A DNA stretch of 14,594 nucleotides from Phycisphaeraceae bacterium (lineage in GTDB: Bacteria; Planctomycetota; Phycisphaerae; Phycisphaerales; Phycisphaeraceae). Below the pieces are notes generated by a model. The model was not told where the DNA came from, ran no database searches, and saw only the letters and a list, made by a program, of their open reading frames with translations. Positions within the stretch are counted from its first letter, which is position 1, and the number at the start of each line of letters is the position of its first letter. The stretch lies in assembly GCA_029260695.1 (NCBI GenBank), contig JAJDCT010000348.1:1-14594 (forward strand), written 5' to 3'. The translations under genes were made by a program, and so were the position numbers. This document shows positions 1 to 5,910 of this stretch, in pieces.

Positions 1-120
1 GGCGGTTTATGATCTGATCTTGTGCTACGTGAGGCACCGAAGATCAATCGTAACAGTTCACTCCATCCCTCGTATCTGTTCTGGGAGTGGTGAGCCGTTT
101 ACGCCAGATCACCAAAATTG

Positions 121-126
121 AGGGGG
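121..126 (+). promoter_or_regulatory. Ribosome binding site of the PilZ gene
   Basis: The purine run AGGGGG ends four bases before the ATG at 131. It fixes this ATG as the start. No convincing promoter was found in the 120 bases before it. Confidence 0.6.
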
Positions 127-130
127 ACGT

Positions 131-553
131 ATGTCTCAACCACAGACAAGGCCAAACGACCCGTTTCGCCGGGCAATCCGCAAGCTGGTCCTCGGCTTAG
201 AAAAGCGCGAACAGGTCCGAAGTGAACGACGACGCCACAACCGACACCCATTTAATGTCAAAGTTCACCTTTGTAACCAAGTGGGTACCGATCAATACCA
301 ACCTATCTGCGAGGCATGGGCAGTCGATCTATCGATGGGAGGGATCTGTTGCCTAGTCGAGCAGGCTATCAATTGCAACGGTGAAGGCGACGATACGGTC
401 TTTGTCAGTTTCGAAGAATTACTCGGTCGCGCTTGTTACATACCGATGAATGTTCGACGATGCTTCACTCTCATCGGCAACATCTATCAAGTTACCGGTC
501 AATTTACTTACGACGGCACGTCCGACCCCGGTAAAAACACTCAGGTAGCCTAA
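131..553 (+). CDS. PilZ-domain protein
   Basis: A 140-residue soluble protein with both PilZ signature motifs. The first is the RxxxR motif at residues 34-38 inside RRRHNRHP, and the second is DLSMGG at 66-71 (DxSxxG). In the family these two motifs grip cyclic di-GMP, so a c-di-GMP receptor is the likely role. The beta-barrel would run from about residue 38 to 127. A basic leader of about 33 residues precedes it and a short polar tail follows. No catalytic or output domain is attached, so it would act through a partner. No signal peptide or membrane segment is seen. It stands alone, converging with the - strand gene that ends at 601. Its base composition looks more AT-rich than the genes to its right. 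The PilZ call is firm. Ligand binding is inferred from the motifs and the regulated process is unknown. Confidence 0.8.
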   Translation: MSQPQTRPNDPFRRAIRKLVLGLEKREQVRSERRRHNRHPFNVKVHLCNQVGTDQYQPICEAWAVDLSMGGICCLVEQAINCNGEGDDTVFVSFEELLGRACYIPMNVRRCFTLIGNIYQVTGQFTYDGTSDPGKNTQVA

Positions 554-600
554 ACTTGAACCCGCCGGCAATCGGATCAATAGCCACCGCTAGAGAGCCT

Positions 601-1824
601 TTATTTGTCGATTACCAGTGACCGGATCAGGGTTTCTTCTGCCAGAGTCAGGCGCGTATCACGACGGGACATCATTGAGCGTAGCGTGGCGATAAATTTA
701 TCCGTGTCGTAAGGCTGTCGCCCCGCGTCGGTGTAGAACCCTAGAGGCGTAGCGAATTTGGGTGCCCAGCCTGTGACCGCAAACATGCAGCCGGGGTGGA
801 TAACTGTGCCGGTGGACAGCCTGGTCCCGATCGCTGTGCGGACGTATTCACCGATGATTGCCCCATGAAATGTTCGGCCGGTGTCTTCTGCATCGGTGTC
901 TTGATCGAGTTGAACACGGACAGGGTTGTAGGTGTTTTTAAGGTTCGAAACGTTGGTGTCGGCTCCGAGGTTGACCCATGACCCCACGAGGCTGTCCCCG
1001 AGGTATCCGGCGTGGGCTTTATTGGTGTGGCTATGGATAATACTGGCCGCGACCTCCCCGCCGATCTTGCAGCTTGGGCCGATCACGGTGTACCGCCGGA
1101 TGCTGGCGTGGGAGACGAGCACCGAATCACGGCCGACGTAGCACGGACCCTGAAGCACCACCAGGGGGTTGACCACCGCGCCCGACTCGACGACCACCGG
1201 GCCGTACTCCGCGTCGATCACCGCCGAGGACATGATCCGAGCACCTTGACCGACGCGTATAGGGTGATCGCCAAACGTGATAACGCCGGGATGATCGCTC
1301 GACTGGAACACAGGCACATCACTGGTTGAAAGATCGGCGAGGAGATTGGTAGACAATTCATTGAGAACGTGCCACGGCCGTTCAATCAGTACTCGATCCT
1401 GGATACGGACCGTGCGGGTCTTATCTGGCAGTTGCAGGCACCCGCTACGGATAAACTCACCGACATCTCGCTGATCAAGATACGCGGCAAGAATCTGGCC
1501 ATCACTCTGTACCACGGCCTGGCCCAAGTCCAACCCGTTGATCTGTTGGGCAAACCTGACCCCGGCCCAACGCCCGTTCACCAGCAGACACACGCCGTCC
1601 CTGGCCGACTCAAGCTTGCCCAGGGAGTCAGGATGATTTTGGCTGACAACCTCGGCCAGCCTGTCCGGGGCCCAAAATGCCGCCACGGGCATGTTCAGAG
1701 CTTTCGCAATACGGACATGTGTTTGTAGCGCTCCGGTCCTGACGTCAAACACAGCCCGCAGGCTAGTCAGTGGGCCAAACCGGCCGTGCCCATCGTCGTA
1801 AATAATGATCGCAGGTGTGGTCAT
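601..1824 (-). CDS. GlmU-like sugar nucleotidyltransferase/acyltransferase
   Basis: A 407-residue protein resembling the alternative GlmU family known from Bacteroidetes and Planctomycetes (putative UDP-GlcNAc diphosphorylase / glucosamine-1-phosphate N-acetyltransferase). The N-terminal part opens with IIIYDDGHGRFGPLTSLRAV, like the family's aspartate-rich start followed by a PLT..R motif, in place of the classical GlmU glycine-rich loop. ERPWHVLNEL at 148-157 is a further family landmark. From about residue 205 a left-handed beta-helix of hexapeptide repeats begins. It contains KAHAGYLGDSLVGSW at 269-283 and NLGADTNVSNLKNTY at 285-299, the expected acyltransferase segment. The product would be an activated amino sugar for cell envelope or polysaccharide synthesis. 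The start ATG (1824-1822) has only a weak AGGCGA-like site upstream. It is divergent from dnaA. The exact sugar substrate is inferred and it could act on another hexose phosphate. Confidence 0.8.
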   Translation of the reverse strand: MTTPAIIIYDDGHGRFGPLTSLRAVFDVRTGALQTHVRIAKALNMPVAAFWAPDRLAEVVSQNHPDSLGKLESARDGVCLLVNGRWAGVRFAQQINGLDLGQAVVQSDGQILAAYLDQRDVGEFIRSGCLQLPDKTRTVRIQDRVLIERPWHVLNELSTNLLADLSTSDVPVFQSSDHPGVITFGDHPIRVGQGARIMSSAVIDAEYGPVVVESGAVVNPLVVLQGPCYVGRDSVLVSHASIRRYTVIGPSCKIGGEVAASIIHSHTNKAHAGYLGDSLVGSWVNLGADTNVSNLKNTYNPVRVQLDQDTDAEDTGRTFHGAIIGEYVRTAIGTRLSTGTVIHPGCMFAVTGWAPKFATPLGFYTDAGRQPYDTDKFIATLRSMMSRRDTRLTLAEETLIRSLVIDK

Positions 1825-1902
1825 ATCAATATCGCCTGATGATATCCATCGGCGGGTCGGCGGTGTGTGCTTAACTTAGATAACCGATCCGCGGATTCAT
1901 CG

Positions 1903-1931
1903 TTGACAGAAACGCCGACGTTCCTTAGTGT
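1903..1931 (+). promoter_or_regulatory. Candidate sigma-70-type promoter of dnaA
   Basis: A perfect -35 hexamer TTGACA (1903-1908) is followed after 17 bases by TAGTGT (1926-1931), a weak -10 hexamer. The spacing is ideal. Transcription would begin near 1938, directly on the DnaA box at 1938-1946. The -35 is strong evidence and the -10 is poor, so the promoter remains a candidate. Confidence 0.45.
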
Positions 1932-1937
1932 GAGGCT

Positions 1938-1957
1938 TGTGGATAACCGTTGGATAA
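1938..1957 (-). promoter_or_regulatory. DnaA box pair upstream of dnaA
   Basis: TGTGGATAA at 1938-1946 is the exact reverse complement of the consensus box TTATCCACA. GTTGGATAA at 1949-1957 matches the same pattern at seven of nine positions. The two starts are 11 bases apart, about one helical turn, which suits side-by-side DnaA binding. The site coincides with the predicted dnaA transcription start, so it could serve autorepression, origin function or both. Confidence 0.7.
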
Positions 1958-1970
1958 AACCGATCCGATC

Positions 1971-1983
1971 ATGACGTCCCGGT
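1971..1983 (+). repeat. 13-base direct repeat, copy 1
   Basis: ATGACGTCCCGGT here is identical to 3594-3606 on the other side of dnaA, in the same orientation. Both copies follow a DnaA box pair. The repeat ends exactly at these 13 bases, because the flanking bases differ. Confidence 0.75.
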
Positions 1984-2049
1984 GGGCGACCCGGACAACC
2001 TTTCCGCAGATAGTTCGGGCGGTCGTTGGTGAGAAGTTAGTTTTACAAG

Positions 2050-3456
2050 ATGCCGAATATTGATCCCGCGCTGTGGCGCGACATTATGACGTACCTGCGC
2101 AAGCGGCACAGCTCAATCTGCCGACAGTGGTTTGAGGAGCTGGAGCCGGTTGACCTCAAGGGTGGTCTGCTGCGCGTGGCGACGGACAACAGTGTGCAGG
2201 AGAAATACCTGCAAAGTAAGTGTTTAGACCAGTTTAATGAGGCCGCTCAGAGTGCCACCGGTGCCCTGATCGGCGTCCGGTTTGTCAGTGGGGGCTCCGT
2301 GGCCGCCAAGCCTATAGCGGGGGAACCCAAGCTCCAGCCTGAGGTGACAATCACCGCGACCGTCCCGTCTCGGCGCAAACGCGCTGCCTCGCCTTCGGAC
2401 TTCGACGACGACCAGATGGTCCTGAGCCCGGACTACAGCTTCGACAACTTCGTCTCCGGGCCCAACAACCAGCTCGCCTACGCCGCCAGTGTGGCCGTCG
2501 CGAATCAGCCTGGTACCACCTACAACCCACTGTTCATCCACGGCGGGGTCGGGCTGGGCAAGACACACCTACTCCAAGCGATCTGTCAGGGCATCCTGAA
2601 CAACGCACCGGACAAAGAGATCCTCTACGTCTCCTGCGACGCGTTCATGAATCAGTTCATCCAGTGCGTCCAGTCCGGGCAGATGAATGAGTTCCGCCAC
2701 CGCTACCGGCATGTAGACGTGCTGGTCATCGACGATATCCACTTCCTGGCGAACCGAGACCGCTCCCAGGAAGAGTTTTTTCACACCTTCAACGACCTGT
2801 ACCAATCCAACCGTCAGATCGTGCTGTCTTCCGATGCGGCCCCCAACGAGATCGGTGATTTGGAAGACCGGCTGGTCAGCCGATTCCAGTGGGGCCTGAC
2901 TGCTGAGGTCACCAAACCCGGGTACGAGACCCGCGTGGCGATACTCAAGGCCAAGAGCGACCTGCGCACGATGGAAGTCCCCGACGAGGTTATCGCGTAC
3001 CTGGCGACCAAGATCGACTCCAACGCACGGGAGTTGGAAGGTGCGGTGGTCACCATCCAGGGCCACGCCAACCTCCAGGGCCGTCCGATCGACCTAAAAC
3101 TGGTCCAGGAGGCCCTGCGCGAGCCTGTCGCCGGCTCCAAACTCAGCCAGGTCACTCTTCAACACATCATCGACGCTGTCACCGAGTACTACGGCGTCAA
3201 GCTCAGTGACCTGCAATCACGCCGACGACACAAATCCGTCACTGAACCGCGACAGGTATGCATGTGGTTGGCCCGGAAGCGCACACGGTTCAGCCTCGAA
3301 GAGATCGGCGGGTACTTCGGCGGGCGTGACCACACCACCGTCATGCACTCGATCCGCACCGTGGATGCCAAATCCAAAAAAGACCCCCAGTACGCCAAGC
3401 AAGTCCAACACCTCGACGAGCAGATCAGCCAGGACACAAGCACGCCCATCAGCTGA
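2050..3456 (+). CDS. dnaA: Chromosomal replication initiator protein DnaA
   Basis: A 468-residue protein with the full four-domain DnaA layout. It binds DnaA boxes at oriC, opens the duplex in its ATP form and recruits the replicative helicase. Domain I covers about residues 5-80 and keeps the tryptophan of the helicase-contact region (W27 in CRQWFEELEP). A short variable linker follows to about 125. The AAA+ domain has Walker A GGVGLGKT at 165-172, Walker B VLVIDDIH at 224-231, sensor 1 near QIVLSSD at 256-262, LEDRLVSRFQWGL with the arginine finger candidate R278, and sensor 2 R327 in NARELEGA. Domain IV has the DNA-binding signature ending in GGRDHTTVMHS at 424-434. After sensor 1 it has SDAAP where many relatives have SDRxP, a small deviation. 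Length is normal. The gene sits between two DnaA-box clusters, which suggests autoregulation and a location at the origin. Confidence 0.98.
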   Translation: MPNIDPALWRDIMTYLRKRHSSICRQWFEELEPVDLKGGLLRVATDNSVQEKYLQSKCLDQFNEAAQSATGALIGVRFVSGGSVAAKPIAGEPKLQPEVTITATVPSRRKRAASPSDFDDDQMVLSPDYSFDNFVSGPNNQLAYAASVAVANQPGTTYNPLFIHGGVGLGKTHLLQAICQGILNNAPDKEILYVSCDAFMNQFIQCVQSGQMNEFRHRYRHVDVLVIDDIHFLANRDRSQEEFFHTFNDLYQSNRQIVLSSDAAPNEIGDLEDRLVSRFQWGLTAEVTKPGYETRVAILKAKSDLRTMEVPDEVIAYLATKIDSNARELEGAVVTIQGHANLQGRPIDLKLVQEALREPVAGSKLSQVTLQHIIDAVTEYYGVKLSDLQSRRRHKSVTEPRQVCMWLARKRTRFSLEEIGGYFGGRDHTTVMHSIRTVDAKSKKDPQYAKQVQHLDEQISQDTSTPIS

Positions 3457-3529
3457 TATCGCGGCTAAGCAGGCTTACAATTAACTTGGACTTGGTGAGT
3501 GAATTCTGATCCGTTGTTGTCGGCATCTC

Positions 3530-3549
3530 TGTGAATAACCTGTGAACCA
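3530..3549 (-). promoter_or_regulatory. DnaA box pair downstream of dnaA
   Basis: TGTGAATAA at 3530-3538 is the reverse complement of TTATTCACA and fits the TTATNCACA consensus. TGTGAACCA at 3541-3549 matches at seven of nine positions and starts 11 bases later, the same spacing as the upstream pair. Both perfect boxes are followed by CC, giving TGTGRATAACC on each side of dnaA. Weaker seven-of-nine matches on the + strand lie nearby, ending in CACA at about 3563 and 3580. Confidence 0.65.
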
Positions 3550-3593
3550 GCGCTTGGTGCACATCAACGACTGACTCACAACCACGAGCCAGA

Positions 3594-3606
3594 ATGACGT
3601 CCCGGT
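3594..3606 (+). repeat. 13-base direct repeat, copy 2
   Basis: An exact copy of 1971-1983 (ATGACGTCCCGGT) in the same orientation. It lies 64 bases after the start of the downstream box pair. In the upstream copy the corresponding distance is 33 bases. Confidence 0.75.
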
Positions 3607-3705
3607 ATCAACGAACAAGCGGATATGCCTTTTTCCGACAGTTGTCGTAATCCTGACATCTTCCCGCCAAACGATGCCGACAGGATACTAAGGCGTTGTG
3701 GCTGG

Positions 3706-3815
3706 TTTTAAGTCTTATTATCATAGTGTTTTATGCCTATTTTAACTCGCTTTACCCCCGTAACCGACGGGCTTATCTACTAAGAAGAAGAATACTATCT
3801 ATCTCTGTTAGTAAT
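3706..3815. other. AT-rich tracts, candidate DNA unwinding element
   Basis: The segment 3706-3754 has about 12 G or C in 49 bases, and 3772-3815 about 12 in 44. Neighbouring genes are clearly GC-rich, so this is the sharpest AT island in the window. The second tract has triplet-like runs (ACTAAGAAGAAG, and TAGTAG on the - strand near 3777-3782) that faintly recall DnaA-trio elements. Use as the unwinding site is inferred. Confidence 0.45.
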
Positions 3816-3846
3816 CCCCGATCACCGGGACCAAACGAGATGCCTG

Positions 3847-4692
3847 TCAGGATTGACAGCTTTCACAGCACACCGTGGTTCGGCCGGACACGGTCGTACA
3901 AGCCAACAGGGACCGGCAGCGTGGGCATGCCTGTCCCGATCGGCCGTAGACCTGGTGCAGGTGCTGGAAGCCGCCAGATCGGCCCGTAGTGTCGACGTAG
4001 TCCCGGAGGGTCGATCCTCCCAGGCGGATCGCCTTGGTCAGCAGGGCCCGCATCTTCCGCACCAGCCGTTGGGTTTCCTCCCGGCTCACATCACAGCCGG
4101 CACGCAGCGGGTGCAGCCTACAACCAAACAACAGCTCATCGACGTAGATATTACCGAGCCCCGCGACCGTGGCCTGGTCGAGCAGGGCCGACTTGATCGG
4201 CCGACGGGTCTGTTGGAGTTTTTTGTGAAGAGCAGTTGGGGTGATCTTTAGTGCATCTTCGCCCAGCTTGGACCACCGAGTTTCGTTGAGTGCTGTGACG
4301 GAATCAAACGTCCACAGCCCGCCGAAACGCCTCGGATCCCTAAACGCCAGCCGCCCACCGCCGCTCATATGCCAGACCACATGGGTGTGGGTGTCCGGCT
4401 TGAAGGGCTCACCTTGAGGATAAAACCGCAGTGACCCGGTCATCCCCAGGTGGATACAGATGCAAGCCCGCAGGTCTGGGGCCTTTTCGTGGTTTGCTGT
4501 CTGGCCGACCAGTGCGATCTGTTTCCCCAACCGGTCGATCCGGGCGGCTGTGCAACCACTGAGCATGTCGGCCGGTCTTTTGAGTCCGCACACGATGTCC
4601 CGCCGGCGGATCGAGACACGCGTGATCAGTTGGCCGACCACTGTATTAACGAGTCCCCGGCACACGTTTTCAACTTCGGGCAATTCGGGCAT
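3847..4692 (-). CDS. mutM: Formamidopyrimidine-DNA glycosylase (Fpg/MutM)
   Basis: A 281-residue base-excision repair enzyme that removes 8-oxoguanine and ring-opened purines and then cuts the DNA by beta,delta-elimination. The start is set at the Met of MPELPEVE because the catalytic proline must become the N-terminal residue. The frame stays open upstream to 4782 but those codons cannot belong to a working Fpg. Visible features are catalytic P2 and E3, K57 in RLGKQ, the HLGMTGSLRF segment at 81-90, the helix-two-turn-helix with LLDQATVAGLGNIYVDE at 170-186, and a C-terminal zinc finger with C256, C259, C276 and C279. R271 in SGRTT is the finger arginine that contacts DNA. The finger reads GRTTVCCESCQ where relatives commonly have GRST-aromatic-CPxCQ, but all metal ligands remain. 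It converges on the origin-like region and is divergent from the moxR gene (108 bases between starts). Confidence 0.95.
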   Translation of the reverse strand: MPELPEVENVCRGLVNTVVGQLITRVSIRRRDIVCGLKRPADMLSGCTAARIDRLGKQIALVGQTANHEKAPDLRACICIHLGMTGSLRFYPQGEPFKPDTHTHVVWHMSGGGRLAFRDPRRFGGLWTFDSVTALNETRWSKLGEDALKITPTALHKKLQQTRRPIKSALLDQATVAGLGNIYVDELLFGCRLHPLRAGCDVSREETQRLVRKMRALLTKAIRLGGSTLRDYVDTTGRSGGFQHLHQVYGRSGQACPRCRSLLACTTVSGRTTVCCESCQS

Positions 4693-4790
4693 CGGCGTCA
4701 TTCTAAGCCACGATAAGCCTCCCAGCACCGTATTTGGCCGAACGCCCGGAGGATGGCGGGGGTATACTTGGCAGTCACTCAATCCCGGCC

Positions 4791-4796
4791 AGGAGG
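4791..4796 (+). promoter_or_regulatory. Ribosome binding site of the moxR gene
   Basis: A perfect AGGAGG four bases before ATG 4801. It favours this start over the in-frame ATG at 4753, which has no such site and would add 16 residues unlike the family. It is the strongest ribosome site seen in the window. Confidence 0.75.
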
Positions 4797-4800
4797 GCCC

Positions 4801-5874
4801 ATGCCAAACGATGACCGTTCAGAAAATCCTTCGAGCCAGGAGCTGATCGACCAGGTCCGCGACGCCTCGGCCAAGCTGCGAGAGCAGGTCGCCAAGGCCG
4901 TGGTCGGCCAGGATGAGGTTGTCGAGCAGGTCTTCATGTGCCTGTTCACCCGCGGCCACGCGCTGCTGGTCGGCGTACCCGGGCTCGCTAAAACGCTGCT
5001 GGTCTCGACCGTCGCCAAGACACTGAACCTAGCGTTCAACCGGATCCAGTTCACCCCCGACCTGATGCCGTCGGACATCACCGGGACGGAGGTGATCGAA
5101 GAGAACCGGGACACCGGTCGACGCGAGCTGCGTTTCGTGAAGGGGCCGGTCTTTGCCAATGTTCTGCTGGCCGACGAGATCAACCGCACACCGCCCAAGA
5201 CCCAGGCCGCGCTCTTGGAAGCGATGCAGGAGAACCACGTCACCGCCGGCGGTATCCGCCACGACATCCCCCAGCCGTTTTTCGTCCTGGCAACACAGAA
5301 CCCGATCGAGCAGGAGGGGACCTACCCCCTGCCCGAGGCCCAGCTTGATCGGTTTATGTTCATGATTCACGTCGGGTATCCGACCGAAGATCACGAACTT
5401 GAGATCGTTAAGCGCACGACCGGCCGACACAAAACCGAGTTGGAACCGGTGCTCGATGCCCAGAAGATCGAGCAGATCCAGGGCCTGGTCCGTGACGTAC
5501 CGATCGCCGACCACGTCGTGCGTTACGCGCTGCATCTGGTCCGCGCGACACGCCGACCCAAGCAAGGCCAAGACGACCACCGCCCCGACTTCCTACAGCA
5601 GTATTTGAACTGGGGGGCCGGCCCACGCGCCAGCCAGCACCTGATCCTGGGCGCCAAGGTCCGGGCGATCCTGGATGGCCGAACCCACGCGACCCCCGAC
5701 GACATCGGTGCCGTCGCCGCTCCGGTGCTGCGTCACCGGCTGATCCTGAACTTTAATGCCGAGGCCGACAACGTCACCCCCGACGACCTGATTGAGCAGT
5801 TAATCGAGGTCACCGACATCGGCGGGGCGAGCGACCCGCAGGCCCAGCAGGTGCTGCGCGGGGATGAAGTTTAA
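4801..5874 (+). CDS. MoxR-family AAA+ ATPase
   Basis: A 357-residue cytoplasmic ATPase of the MoxR family. Members act as chaperones that load metals or remodel partner proteins with VWA domains. Walker A is GVPGLAKT at 58-65, the typical MoxR form. Walker B is VLLADEINR at 121-129, followed by the TPPKTQAALLEAMQE helix. Sensor 1 is in LATQNPIEQEGTYPLPEAQ at 163-181, DRF follows at 183-185, and GAGPRASQ at 272-279 supplies the sensor 2 region. The C-terminal lid runs to the end. Length and motifs are normal. It is the first gene of a five-gene + strand cluster and the DUF58 gene follows after 36 bases, so the two are probably co-transcribed. Its likely clients are the VWA proteins encoded next. 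Codons ending in C dominate, as in dnaA. No clear promoter was found in the 108 bases shared with mutM. Confidence 0.93.
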   Translation: MPNDDRSENPSSQELIDQVRDASAKLREQVAKAVVGQDEVVEQVFMCLFTRGHALLVGVPGLAKTLLVSTVAKTLNLAFNRIQFTPDLMPSDITGTEVIEENRDTGRRELRFVKGPVFANVLLADEINRTPPKTQAALLEAMQENHVTAGGIRHDIPQPFFVLATQNPIEQEGTYPLPEAQLDRFMFMIHVGYPTEDHELEIVKRTTGRHKTELEPVLDAQKIEQIQGLVRDVPIADHVVRYALHLVRATRRPKQGQDDHRPDFLQQYLNWGAGPRASQHLILGAKVRAILDGRTHATPDDIGAVAAPVLRHRLILNFNAEADNVTPDDLIEQLIEVTDIGGASDPQAQQVLRGDEV

Positions 5875-5910
5875 CGCCGCGAATTGATCCACTTAGACCC
5901 GCCGTATTCC

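Larger units (their letters stand above)
1825..2049. other. Intergenic region upstream of dnaA, left arm of putative oriC
   Basis: A 225-base non-coding stretch between two divergent genes. It holds a promoter candidate for dnaA, one perfect and one imperfect DnaA box, and a 13-base sequence that recurs downstream of dnaA. The distance from the predicted transcription start to the dnaA ATG is about 110 bases, so a long leader is expected. The leader has only a weak ribosome site (GAGAAG at 2031-2036, thirteen bases before the ATG). Confidence 0.5.
3457..3846. other. Putative oriC right arm, non-coding region downstream of dnaA
   Basis: A 390-base stretch without a credible gene, between dnaA and the 3' end of mutM. 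It begins with a group of DnaA-box-like sites (3530-3580), then has the second copy of the 13-base repeat, and ends in two AT-rich tracts separated by a small GC hairpin (CCCGT at 3757-3761, ACGGG at 3767-3771). Boxes followed by an AT-rich element beside dnaA is the usual bacterial origin layout. Origin function is inferred from this layout alone. Confidence 0.55.

Noticed and set aside
554..600. Terminator between the convergent PilZ and GlmU-like genes
   Set aside because: Only a four-base stem (TAGC/GCTA) is visible, without a T run.
3757..3771. Hairpin CCCGT/ACGGG as a terminator for mutM or dnaA
   Set aside because: The stem is only five base pairs and no T run follows directly on either strand. 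It is noted as part of the origin-like region instead.
3817..3829. CCCG-ATCAC-CGGG hairpin near the mutM stop
   Set aside because: Four base pairs only, with no T tract. This is expected by chance in GC-rich DNA.
3696..3989. Open frame on the + strand starting TTG, with a hydrophobic N-terminus
   Set aside because: It covers the AT-rich tracts, has no ribosome site and runs antisense into the well-supported mutM gene. The hydrophobic start follows from T-rich DNA.
4734..4768. Promoter for the moxR gene (TTGGCC with TATACT)
   Set aside because: The -10-like TATACT is attractive, but the spacing to TTGGCC is 23 bases, too long for a normal promoter.
4693..4782. Upstream extension of the mutM frame by 30 codons
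   Set aside because: The catalytic proline must follow the initiator Met, so the MPELPEVE start at 4692 is the only workable one.
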